DNA of 64,000 bases, from the NCBI RefSeq assembly GCF_029227915.1, contig NC_079878.1, positions 7,998,001-8,062,000 of the forward strand. Reading direction: 5' to 3'. The stretch comes from Hydractinia symbiolongicarpus. Taxonomy: Eukaryota > Cnidaria > Hydrozoa > Anthoathecata > Hydractiniidae. Made by a program: the position numbers and the translations under genes. A model generated the notes under the pieces. That model searched no databases. It had not been told where the DNA came from and saw only the letters and a program-made list of their open reading frames with translations. Each line of letters opens with the position of its first letter. Positions within the stretch are counted from its first letter, which is position 1. This document shows, piece by piece, positions 34,667 to 45,914 of the stretch.

Positions 34667-36300
34667 AGTAGTAACCTCGTTTCCAGGACTGAGTGCACAA
34701 AACTTATTGGGTTGAAGAATCAGTTGAAATTTGTACTCAGTTATATTGAAATATTTTCATTAATGTCCGAGACACGTTTTTTTCCATAGAGAATTTTTAA
34801 AGAAGGGATACAATTGTAATGTAACTTGATGTAAAAATAAAATACTGCTAATTTTATCCTCTAGATTAAGTGGCAAAAAATCCCGCGTAGTCCTTGTTAA
34901 TAACTCGTATCAACACAAAACAGGGCCAGCTAGTTCAGCGTGACTAAACGTTCACAGGCTACACCTTATAGTCTCGAAGAGTAACCATAAAATTCAGAAT
35001 TTTATTTGCTTTTTTTTTAAAAAAATAAATGGTTTTTTAAATAATTGATTAGACGGCGGGTGCATATTTATAGGGCTACGACGAAACGATTTCATAACCT
35101 CAATCCCCCGCAATTGGCGTGTAATAAACGGACCACTCAAAAGGTCAAGGTGCAAGAAATTATACACACTTTAGGACCAGATAGACGTCTAAACGACCTA
35201 TTTATAAATAATTATTTTTATAATAAATTTGCTACTTTACTTTTATTTTCAAAAAAAAAAATAATTTTCTTCAGTATTATTTTTGGCGGTAAAAAAATCT
35301 ACGGTCTGTAAAATGTATTAAATGTTAGTAAATTGAAAGTTTGTTTAGAGGAGGGAGCAAAGACAACACGAGACGCCGTGGTAAAAATGCTATGTCACTA
35401 GCCTTAAGAAAAAAAGATTTTAAAGTCATCGTTGTTGCATAGACTGACTTTATGTACAATAAACTTGTATATTTCTATGCAAATTTTAAAGGATATAGCT
35501 AGCTAGCTAGTTTAAAAGGTTAGAAGTTTATTTTATTAGAAAGTTTGAGTTAAAAGCAAAGTACTTTATCGAATAAATGGTGGGTATTCAAATATGTAGC
35601 GAATTTTTTTGTTATTTACAGTCAATATATTAAGATGATTTGGGTTAATGTTTTTGTCCTCAGTGATCAAAAACTTTTCCACCGCTATTGGCTCGACTTT
35701 CGTCACAAGTCAAAAACCAACATTAATTATTATCACATCTTTTTACTATATCCGTCGATATACATCCATAAAATAATTTTATCTAATACTAAAATATCTA
35801 AATCTACTTTTTACACAGTATATACACGCAAAACAATTAATACAAAAAATTTCCAAGTCTGAAATTTTGTAAAACCAGCTTGCATCAAAATAAATTACCG
35901 CCATAATACGATGCCAGTTAGCTATTCAATCCAAAAAAACTTTCGGTTTATAAATTAAATTTGTAGAACAATCGGTAATTCTGGTAGACTTTTTCTACAT
36001 TGGTCTTACAAAGTGGACATCGAACTTGGAGATAAAATAACAGGTGAAATTTATCAAGAAATATCAGCAACGAGATGCGCTTACTATTAAAATGACATTT
36101 TGTAAAATAAATAAATTAAAATGAACGAAATATTTAAATCTCATAAAACTGCTAAACTTTTCTTGTTATTGTAAAAACTGAATATTTTTAAAATTTTAAG
36201 AGACGTACTCAAACAAACAAGTTTATGAAACCATTTAAAATCGTGTACTTCAGAAAATCAATTATATGCAAATTTTTTTTGTGCATATAGACTATTATAG
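34667..36300. other. AT-rich intergenic stretch between the Kv and CNPase-like genes
   Basis: I found no supportable gene. A dispersed repeat motif (GTAGTAACCTCGTTTCCAGGA) occurs at 34670, and the same phrase lies in Kv intron 2 near 33080. The minisatellite at 36302 follows. Confidence 0.5.
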
Positions 36301-36301
36301 C

Positions 36302-36545
36302 ATAATAAAACGAAGCATGAAAATGATACTTTATCTCCATAATACATAAAACGAAATCTAAAAACGATATTTTATCTCCATAGCACAAAAAACGAAATAT
36401 CAAAACGATATTTTATCTCCATAATACACAAAACGAAACATGAAAATGATATTTAATCTCCATAGCACATAAAACGAAATATCAAAACGATATTAAATCT
36501 TCATAGTACACAAAACTAAAGATGAAAATGATTTTATCTCCACAG
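36302..36545. repeat. 41-bp minisatellite, about six copies
   Basis: TTATCTCCAT recurs at 36331, 36372, 36413 and then about every 41 bp in slightly altered form, with AAAACGAAA between. Copies alternate slightly between ATGAAAATGATA and ATCAAAACGATA variants, suggesting an older 82-bp higher-order unit. It lies downstream of the CNPase-like gene. Confidence 0.85.
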
Positions 36546-37157
36546 CAAATATTATAAAAATGCGTAGTCAAGGAAAACTTAAATGGATTTACTCGTTCAG
36601 CATCGTCATTTTCTGACGCTGACATTTTTCCTCAAATTTAAACCAGATATTAGTGACAAAAATGACAAAAAAATTTGCAAAAATATACAGTTAAAATTTT
36701 AAAACAACCACACACCGCTTTCTACTCTGCAATCTCTTAAAAGCTTCGCCAACAGGAAGCACTTCGTATTTTGTGCTTTAAGTTAAATATTTTTGTTAAA
36801 ATACTTCGAATCAGTTCATACCCGAGCTAATTTTGAGCAAAATTTCAGGAAAAAAATTCTTACAGTAGAACACGTTTCTTAATAACCGCTAGCAATTTCA
36901 CCCGGTTTGTTGGTAAACCCCATTTTTCAGTTGTATCGTGAGAACTTACATATTAATACGAGAAATCCCGAACCACTGAGTATTGTAGTGATTCTGGGCG
37001 TATAAGAGTTTAGCTTGTTATCTAACTGAAAAGTGTGACGCAAGTCTTGTAAGCTTCAGTTACAATCAGCTTACAATGCAAAACTAATTCTCGGTTCCTA
37101 CAGGAAATAAACTGTCACAGTTTTTTAAGCAGAAAAGATATATAAACATACCATCTT

Positions 37158-40100
37158 TCAGCGTTGACAAAACACGCCTGTAAACATTCCTGCAACAATG
37201 AAAGGTTTCTTAAAATACACCACCCAAATATCATCACCATAACAACGCAATAGACAAGTTTTTAGTTTCCATTCCGCTCTTGGTTTTTCATTGAGCTCTA
37301 ACAAAACAATCTGTTTTAGGTCGTTTTTAGCGACCACTGGCTTTGTGTTACCAGTAACACCAATAGTAATATGAGCAGTACAACCGATACCGAAATTCGG
37401 CAAAAGAAAGCACCCGTCCATGTTTTGGATAAACCCTGAGATTTTCTCCGCGACATGGCCGACGCCCAACCTTTGAAAAGCACCAATCAAACCGACGTCA
37501 TCTTTTAGTTCGACACACAAAGCATTTTTATCTTCATCCATTGAATCATCTCGACCCCAATACCTTTTCTGTTCTTCCGTCAGCAACACCCTAGCCAACA
37601 AACATTTTGATGTAACGCACAAACCAATGATATTAAGCTGATGAACACACCCTAGCGACTTCATCACTGTGTGTGAAAACGCATAAACCTGTGCGTTTGG
37701 TATTATTCCTTCGTTCGTATAACACGTGGTCACATGAGACGTGTCTGCATTCGAAGAAAACGTTTTTGAATGATACGTAGAGTAAATCTGGTTAATTTGA
37801 ACATATCTCCCATTTCCAAGAAACTGTTGAAACATAGGTGCGTTAAGGCAACTTCTTAAAATTCGTTTGACCATCTTCTTGATGTCACTGGTTTCTTTTC
37901 TACCGATTTTCCATGCGTAATAATAAGCGATGATATTTTCAAATTCATTGATCATTTTCGCAATCTGATGTCTGGGGACATTATGTTGATTTCGATTAGC
38001 CAGTACATGGAGCCGTCGTTCAGTGGTTGCAACAACAGTTACTATGTAGGCGTAGCTGTGAGCCATTTGGAAATATTTCATCATGTCACGCTTCCTTATG
38101 TTGGTATTGTCTAAAAAGAGAATAAGATGTTAAAAAAACAGCTCGTAAACAAGCTAACAAACGTTAAGGAAAAGAAAAAACAATCTCCAATATTTACAGA
38201 ATTAACGTCCTTTTCCATGTTTTCCCTATCTGAAATATTAATTTGGAAATACTTCGTCATTGCGTTCGTGCATACTTACAATGAAATAGTTATACGATAT
38301 GAGGAATAAAAAGTATAAGGTTTGAAGACCATATCGTATTGTGCAACAAAACTGCCTGTATTTCCAAGGACACCTTTGAAAACATCATTTGAAAATTTGT
38401 TCCTCTTAACAACACGTATTTGAAGGTACCAGTACGTGTTTTTACAGGGCAACTAAAAACAAGGCGATAAATAAATAATGGTAACAAAACGATCTCTTAT
38501 AATAATACAGAGACGGTGTCTGTTTGTAACAGGCAAAGTGGATGAAAAACTTATGTCTAATATGTTAAATTTTCTGACGTTATGGCGCGACGTCAATAAC
38601 ACTACTTTAACGTTAATATCCTACTAGTCGATAAGGCCAGTGGAAAAATTCACTTAGGCAAGATAACAGAGAAAAACAACCGTCATTTAAATTTAGCTGA
38701 CGTCAGCAGAGACCTGTCAGAACACAAAAATTTTTTTTCAGAAACTTGTATGGCTGTTGCCTTGGTGTACTTTTGACAAACGGATGCAGAGATATTAGGG
38801 TTTAAAGGTTTTTTGATGACGTCATTCGGGGACCCAGGTTTGGGAAAATTACCCAAATTGGTCCTAGGTCCTAGGTGGTCCCTAGTTACCCACGCGGTGA
38901 AGAATCACCACCTCGTTTCCATGTTATTTGGCCTCAAAGTTTTAAGTGCACAGTAACGGCTTCATTAATTTAATATAGGATATTGACGTTAAAGTAGTGT
39001 TATTGACGTCGCACCGTAACGTCATAAAATTTAACATTTGAGACATACTTTTTTCGGGAACTTCAAAGGAAATTTCGACGACTTTAAAGGAAAATGACGA
39101 TATCCACTATGACCGTCACAAACACTCCGTATTATTATAGGAGATACTAAATTACTGAAGCGCACCTAAAATTTTGAGGCTAAATAACTTGGAAACGAGG
39201 TGGTGCGTCAATGATTTTTCACCGCGTGGGTAACTAGGGACCACTTAGGACCAAAACATGGGTCCCCAAATCCGTTTCGGAATGGACGGGTTGATGACGT
39301 CATCAATAAATATTTAAACCTTAATATCTCGGCAACCATTTGTCAAAGATACATGGTCCTATACATTTTCTTGATCAGCGTTTCGAGATCTATAAGATGA
39401 AGGCAACGGGTACACAAATTTTGAAAGAAAATTTTGTTGTTGTTTTATTAGGGACCTTGATGGCGTCAGCAAAATTTTTAAACCCTTATATCTCATTAAC
39501 CATTCATCAAAAGCACGTGATTACATACATTTTCTTGATCAGCGCTTTAAGCTCTACACAATAGAGACAACGTAAAAACCAGGTTCTAATTTTTTTTGCA
39601 GATGGGTTGCTGATGTCATCAAAATTTAAATGACGCTTCCTTTTTATTTTTATCTTGCCTCAGTGGATTTTTCCACGGGCACTATCGACTATAATAAATA
39701 ATTAATAATCAAAACAACAGAGTACGCCTCGACTGCGCACTACGAGTGGCTACCATATTTGTTTATATATATTGGCGTGTTTTACGTTAGTAAAGATGGC
39801 ACCGATGTTTGCTGCGACTGTTATGAAGCGCTCAGCTTTCAGAGCATTAATCATTCTTAAAAATAACCTACTAAAGCCAGATGTGAAACAAACCTTCCGA
39901 GATATATTGCAACCAGGATGTCTTATGTTAAACCTAGCGAAAACAGTAAAGCAAGGGTTGAAAGAAGATCAAAAATTACAGTAAAATAATATTTTTTTAT
40001 ATGATGAAGAGAAGTACGATCTACCACAAAACTACGAGCCAGAAACCAATAATTACTTAAGAACGGCCCAGAATAAAGAATGTAAAAACAGGGTACTTTA

Positions 40101-41833
40101 CCCTATTAACATCATTAACAAAAAAGAAAATTAATATTAAAACCAACAATATTATGGCAAGAAAAATATTATATCAGTGACAAACACAGTCATAAAAATA
40201 ACAAATAAAAAAGCTACTAATTTTGGAGAATGAAGCAATTTTGAAGTATGAAGTAGAGAATATAGTCTTACTTAACCCTTTCCTTACCTGCCAACCGCTA
40301 GGTGGGTGGTGTTCGTTTTGAAAAGGCTGTATATAAAAAACTAGTGACTTTTGGGCACTTTAGGTTAGTTTTTCTCAGAGCAGACTCGCACGGTGGCCGA
40401 CGCAGCAAAACTTACCTTTTCAAAATTGCACGACTCTTCCGTACAAAAAAGGTTAACATCAAATATTATATATATTAGAAGAGCAACTCGTTCCGAGTAG
40501 GGACATAACACTTTTTAAGGAAACTCAGTAAATACAAAAAAATAGATACGACTAAAAGAGAACTATACATACCTATAATGATAACATTAGTTCCGTTTCG
40601 ACAATTTACATCAGCTTTATTTTCACATAAACTGTGAGATTCACGAAGTGTGTCTTGACTCCATACATACTGTCCAGACTCATTATATCTACAAAAAACA
40701 AATTTTTAACTGAAAATAGTGGTCGCATATATCATTATGACCAGACATGCCCTGAGTCCAGTATTTCTAGACGACCTAGGCCCATATAATCATCACACCG
40801 ACCAAGGAATAATTTAAAAATAAAAAAAATTGGTAAAATTGATTTCAGATTTAATTATGCTGCATAAATTATGTCATATTTAAGTAATAACAAATTTTGA
40901 CATTTTCAGCAATTTTAGACCTGCCAAGTGATAAATGTATAGATATAGTTAAATTGATTAAAATAATTTTTTTTGCTAAAATGACACTTGTTTGCTTGTC
41001 CTAGGCCTCTTAAATTTCCCAATAACTCAGGATATACAATCATACATCAAGATACAAAATTGATTGCAAACCGGCATGCATATCAAAACTATGGAGTCGT
41101 CAGCAAAAAATTAAGAGGCCTGGGACGAGTAAACAAGTGTTTACTTTTAAGTTTTATGTTAATCAATTCAAATTTATAATATCTATGCATTGATAAAGTT
41201 TGAATTAAATGAGTGAATGGGGGCTTAAGTTCGTATTTTTTTTCCAAAGAAAAGGACAAACTTAGCACATCAAAATAGAATTAATGATTCAACATCAAAA
41301 AATTAATGCTGACATCATGTTTTTAATTTTTTGGCTTTTTATGCTTCTTTAATTAGATCAGAGGAGATGTTTCTTATAAAAATCTATGTTTTAAGTGTAT
41401 TTCCAAAACTTTATCCACCAGATCCTATCAAATTATAAACAAATCCCACTTTTGTTTCATTACGGAAAAAAAACTTGTCGCACCAGCTCTTAACAGTAAA
41501 AAAAATAAAAAGCAATAAAATATCTAACTTATACCTTGCCTAGAAAAAAAGTTATTGAAAGTACAAGTATAAACAAGAAGAGAACATATCATAAATATAC
41601 CTGAAGTCATCAGCACAACAGATAACTGCCTTTCCCGCAGGATATTGTTCTTTTATGCTTTGAGCTAACGTGGACTTTCCAGATCCAGGTATGCCTCTCA
41701 TTATATACATGACATGATTATTCTTGCAAAAGTTAATCACATTAACATCCCTCCAAACAGGTTCAGAAAAAGAAAACTGTGATGTCTGGTTACTTGTTGG
41801 TCTATTACGAACTGATCGATTCTGTCTTGACAT
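37158..41833 (-). CDS. 2',3'-cyclic-nucleotide 3'-phosphodiesterase (CNPase)-like protein, three exons
   Basis: Exons 41833-41601, 40688-40573 and 38110-37158 join in phase (1302 nt, 433 residues; vertebrate CNPase is about 420). The N-terminal part is a P-loop polynucleotide-kinase-like domain with Walker A GIPGSGKST (47-55), ADDF (74-77), a YVW block in exon 2 and the DNTN motif (117-120) formed across the exon 2/3 junction. The C-terminal part is a 2H phosphoesterase domain with two H-x-T motifs, HVT at 242-244 and HIT at 363-365, and the closing FTGVF block. The family hydrolyses 2',3'-cyclic phosphates to 2'-phosphates. The C-terminus ends CQR, so the vertebrate prenylation signal is absent and membrane attachment is not predicted. 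The frame is open for a further stretch upstream of the chosen ATG, so an extra 5' exon is possible. Confidence 0.9.
38511..38622. repeat. Flanking segment inverted relative to the foldback element interior
   Basis: The block containing GCGACGTCAATAACACTACT at 38587 is the reverse complement of a block at 38971-39046 inside the neighbouring element. This indicates two nested or abutting copies of the same family in opposite orientation. Confidence 0.65.
38624..39692. mobile_element. Composite foldback (MITE-like) element, about 1.07 kb
   Basis: The outer ends are imperfect inverted repeats: TAGTCGATAAGGCCAGTGG on the left pairs with CCACGGGCACTATCGACTA on the right, and the pairing continues inward through TTGCCT and GACGTCA. 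TA at both ends fits a Tc1/mariner-type target duplication. Inside, 38830-38952 is inverted relative to 39160-39290 (both contain the TTACCCACGCGGTGA phrase), and 39290-39640 holds tandem units of about 160 bp beginning GATGACGTCATCA. No coding capacity was found. It lies upstream of the divergently oriented CNPase-like gene. Confidence 0.7.
39796..39984 (+). CDS. Candidate small protein of 62 residues
   Basis: The ATG has a strong context (AAAGATGG), and a TATATATA stretch lies about 35 bp upstream. The product is MAPMFAATVMKRSAFRAL followed by a Leu/Ile-rich and basic segment, with Lys, Arg and no acidic residues in the first 30; this could be a mitochondrial targeting segment. I do not recognise a family. 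It may be a first exon or a complete small gene. It starts about 100 bp after the foldback element, so its promoter may lie in or next to element sequence. Confidence 0.35.
   Translation: MAPMFAATVMKRSAFRALIILKNNLLKPDVKQTFRDILQPGCLMLNLAKTVKQGLKEDQKLQ
40985..41139. mobile_element. 155-bp palindromic MITE in CNPase-like intron 1
   Basis: The left end CACTTGTTTGCTTGTCC followed by TAGGCCTCTTAA is the inverse of the right end TTAAGAGGCC, TGGGACGAGTAAACAAGTG, with few mismatches over about 33 bp. No coding capacity. The inner GGGACGAG/CTTGTCC resembles the CCTCGTTCCC motif of the dispersed repeats. Confidence 0.75.
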
Positions 41834-43350
41834 AACTTTTTGGAAACGGTAGTGCTGGAACCACTCATCTACATAGTAATCTTGTTAGATTCGGATTTTT
41901 AGAAACCACCAAGTGAAAAATCATACAAAAGCGTATTCATGTTATAACACATTACAATTTTGTTTATCCATCATTAATACACTTTAAGCAGTCATCATAA
42001 CCATCTTTAATATTTACTAAATGAACAAACCGATTGTGTTGAGATACAAGAACATCAGGTGCAGTCAGTAAATCAACAATTGATCAGTTTTTATACGGCA
42101 ATGTAACGTTCAAAAGCCCATATAGGGATAGGTTCATAACCTTTGAACTTAGTGTATTGTATTTGAAAGTCAAATATCAAAGGAGTAAAATTTATATGAT
42201 TTATATAATCAAGCTTCTACATTCACAATATGAGAAATGCAAACTCTAAAAACAAGTAAAAATCACGCAGAATAGTTTTCCTGATGATAACTTGACAGTC
42301 GTCAAACTGTTGCTGCTTTTTTAATTAATTTGCAACTTTTTATAATTTAAAGTTTTCTAATTTTGAGAATTGTCGTAACTTGGAAACACTTTATCTTACT
42401 GAAGATTCTTTCATAAAGTAGAGATTACTTTCACAACATAAAGTTTCAAAATTTGGTTTGGAACAGTCCATGCATTTTCACTGTGACGCAAGTGTGTATT
42501 AACTGAAAATATAAATTAGAGTCTCCCGTATTATTTACTATATGCTTGAGATATGTTTTCATTTTCTTTGTATTTACAATACAGTCAACTAACAGTGGAA
42601 ACCCAGTCTAATCAAGTAGGATTATAACACATAAAATTAGGTATTACATCATCTTTCAATCCTCAATTTATTGATGTGCACTATGGTAAATAACTTCATA
42701 TAAAAGTAAATTAATTAATGACAATAAAACATCTACTTTGCAAAACTATACAGTTCATATCATCTGTACTCGATGCACTTCTTGTTATCTTTCGAAAATG
42801 ATAACCATATCTTTCCTGCTGTTATGGTAATGAACCATCCAATTTCATTTGTGATCACACACATGGTATTATGAAAACGTAACTTTCATTGCTATGAATC
42901 CACTAACCAGAAAAAAAACAGCAGCATAAGCCAGTCTAAAATAATAAAATACAAATTTGTTAAATTTTGATATACTGGCATATTTGCACTGATTTATACA
43001 TTTCATAACACAAAACCAGGCTTACAATTTGTTTACACAAAAGTTAAAAAATATGGCAAGGTTGGGAAGTAGTTGAATTTTTTTGAATGTGTTTTTTTTT
43101 GACTTTATAAGTATACTAGACAGCCTTTCTTATTTGTTTTTTGTCACATCGGCAACTAACTGCCAACATAAACCTCTATGAACCTAAGTTGAAGCTTTAC
43201 CAAGTTTGCATTTGCCTTGGCAATTGCCCACTGGTGATGAGAATTAGAAGTCTGCTGGATGTAGTAAGTTGCTTCACCAAAAGTAATTTATGTCTGGGGT
43301 ATAGACAGCATATTTTATTTCTCTTGATCTATTTTAAAGGTATTGTTTAG
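41834..43350. other. AT-rich stretch upstream of the CNPase-like gene
   Basis: It should hold the CNPase-like promoter, but no core element is clear. The frame at 43141-43350 has no domain or splice support. Confidence 0.4.
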
Positions 43351-44632
43351 AACGCATTTTCTTAATAAATTTTTTATAGTAACATTGTAGCCATGTGTGA
43401 CCTTGTAGTTGGAAAGTGGCCTTGTGGAGTTTGCAGGAAAGGGGTTGGTAGTAACTCAATTTTTTGTCAGACTTGCAAGCATTGGGTACATAAGAAGTGC
43501 AGTAGTATTGGTGGAAGGTTAAGAGTTGACATTCAGTTTGTATGCAAGCGTTGCAAAGGTGAGATTATAGAGAATAAAGTATTTCCAGCTTCAGAGGCTC
43601 ATTAGAGATAGTTGAGAACTTCTGGTACTTAGGTGATATGTTGGGCAGTGAAGGGGTGTTGGAAGAAGTGTTACTTGCAGGATAGGTTCTGCTTGGAAAA
43701 AGTTCAGAGAGTTACTTCCTTTGTTGACTAGCAGAGTCTTATCAATTGAGTTAAAAGGTAGGTTGTATGAGGCCTGTGTAAGAAGTGTTATGTTGTACAG
43801 TAGTGAGACATGGGCAGTGAAGCAGGAAGATCTTGACCGTTTAGAAAGGAATGATATGAGAATGGTTAGGTGGATGTGTAATGCCAGTCTGAGAGACAGA
43901 AAGAGTTCAGATGAGCTAAGAAGCAGACTAAGTATCCGTAAAATTAAAGATGTTATCCAGATAAGAAGATTGAATTGGCTGGGGCACTTGGAAAGAATGG
44001 AGGGGGATAATTGGGTAAGAAAGTGCAGAGACTTTATAGTTCCTGGGGCAAAGCCCAGAGGCAGACCGAGAAAGATTTGCAAAGGTTATAAAGACAGACT
44101 TGATACAGAGGAAATTGAGTTTAGATCTAACACAGTCTAGATCAGATTGGAAGAGGGTCATTAATATACCCCGTCCAACCCATGCTAGCATGGAAAACGG
44201 ACGTTAAGCCGAGAATGGTGATGATGATAACATGATGATGATGATGATGATGATGAATATTTTTAGCTATTAATATTTTTACCAGGAGCCTCCTGATATA
44301 AATAAAGGTCTTTCCCCATCACAATTTCGCAAAAATTCTTCTGATATTAAAAATATAAAGCAAAAGAAGAAAACAAAAAAATTTGTAGTTTTCCAAAAAT
44401 CACTATATACACTACACAATTGGTAAAACAGAGTGTGTTATTCATGGTAGATGCATTTAGTACAAAACGCATTTTCCAAAATCAATGATGTATAATCTAA
44501 TCCTCCTTTTAAAACCATGGTCTGTACTGACAAAAGGTAAACAAACTTAGAAGCTACGTGCGAGAAAGAGCTGTTTGTCAAAAAAATTGAAAACCTTAAA
44601 AACTATAGAGAAGATGAAACTTTTAATGCAAA
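43351..44632. repeat. 1282-bp tandem duplication unit, copy 1
   Basis: From AACGCATTTTCTTAATAAA to the run before the next AACGCATT, the sequence is repeated immediately downstream with no difference that I can see. The unit carries a LINE 3' fragment and about 370 bp of unique flank on its right, so duplication happened after the LINE inserted. The junction lies in an A-rich run. Confidence 0.9.
43393..44256 (+). mobile_element. LINE 3' fragment (zinc finger plus RT C-terminal region), copy 1
   Basis: The first frame (43393-43605) encodes CGVCRKGVGSNSIFCQTCKHW, a cysteine-rich zinc finger ending W-V-H-K-K-C. The downstream frame (from about 43721) carries LYEACVRSVMLYSSETWAV, RMVRWMCNASLRDRKSS and LNWLGHLERME, typical of the C-terminal part of non-LTR retrotransposon ORF2. 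A missing base and a stop between them break the ORF. The catalytic RT and endonuclease parts are absent (5' truncation). It ends in a (GATGAT)n tail at about 44214-44256. Confidence 0.85.
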
Positions 44633-45914
44633 AACGCATTTTCTTAATAAATTTTTTATAGTAACATTGTAGCCATGTGTGACCTTGTAGTTGGAAAGTG
44701 GCCTTGTGGAGTTTGCAGGAAAGGGGTTGGTAGTAACTCAATTTTTTGTCAGACTTGCAAGCATTGGGTACATAAGAAGTGCAGTAGTATTGGTGGAAGG
44801 TTAAGAGTTGACATTCAGTTTGTATGCAAGCGTTGCAAAGGTGAGATTATAGAGAATAAAGTATTTCCAGCTTCAGAGGCTCATTAGAGATAGTTGAGAA
44901 CTTCTGGTACTTAGGTGATATGTTGGGCAGTGAAGGGGTGTTGGAAGAAGTGTTACTTGCAGGATAGGTTCTGCTTGGAAAAAGTTCAGAGAGTTACTTC
45001 CTTTGTTGACTAGCAGAGTCTTATCAATTGAGTTAAAAGGTAGGTTGTATGAGGCCTGTGTAAGAAGTGTTATGTTGTACAGTAGTGAGACATGGGCAGT
45101 GAAGCAGGAAGATCTTGACCGTTTAGAAAGGAATGATATGAGAATGGTTAGGTGGATGTGTAATGCCAGTCTGAGAGACAGAAAGAGTTCAGATGAGCTA
45201 AGAAGCAGACTAAGTATCCGTAAAATTAAAGATGTTATCCAGATAAGAAGATTGAATTGGCTGGGGCACTTGGAAAGAATGGAGGGGGATAATTGGGTAA
45301 GAAAGTGCAGAGACTTTATAGTTCCTGGGGCAAAGCCCAGAGGCAGACCGAGAAAGATTTGCAAAGGTTATAAAGACAGACTTGATACAGAGGAAATTGA
45401 GTTTAGATCTAACACAGTCTAGATCAGATTGGAAGAGGGTCATTAATATACCCCGTCCAACCCATGCTAGCATGGAAAACGGACGTTAAGCCGAGAATGG
45501 TGATGATGATAACATGATGATGATGATGATGATGATGAATATTTTTAGCTATTAATATTTTTACCAGGAGCCTCCTGATATAAATAAAGGTCTTTCCCCA
45601 TCACAATTTCGCAAAAATTCTTCTGATATTAAAAATATAAAGCAAAAGAAGAAAACAAAAAAATTTGTAGTTTTCCAAAAATCACTATATACACTACACA
45701 ATTGGTAAAACAGAGTGTGTTATTCATGGTAGATGCATTTAGTACAAAACGCATTTTCCAAAATCAATGATGTATAATCTAATCCTCCTTTTAAAACCAT
45801 GGTCTGTACTGACAAAAGGTAAACAAACTTAGAAGCTACGTGCGAGAAAGAGCTGTTTGTCAAAAAAATTGAAAACCTTAAAAACTATAGAGAAGATGAA
45901 ACTTTTAATGCAAA
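44633..45914. repeat. 1282-bp tandem duplication unit, copy 2
   Basis: It appears identical in sequence to copy 1. Homology ends where copy 2 reads GCAAAAATGCAAAG while the copy 1 junction reads GCAAAAACGCATT. Identity this complete implies a very recent duplication, ongoing conversion or an assembly duplication. Confidence 0.9.
44675..45538 (+). mobile_element. LINE 3' fragment, copy 2
   Basis: It contains the same zinc-finger frame (44675-44887), the same one-base break and the same C-terminal ORF2 region as copy 1, ending in the same (GATGAT)n tail. It arose by duplication of the 1282-bp unit, not by an independent insertion. Confidence 0.85.

Noticed and set aside
43591-44082. 163-codon minus-strand frame in the duplicated unit (also 44873-45364)
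   Set aside because: It is antisense to the LINE ORF2 region and has no domain of its own.
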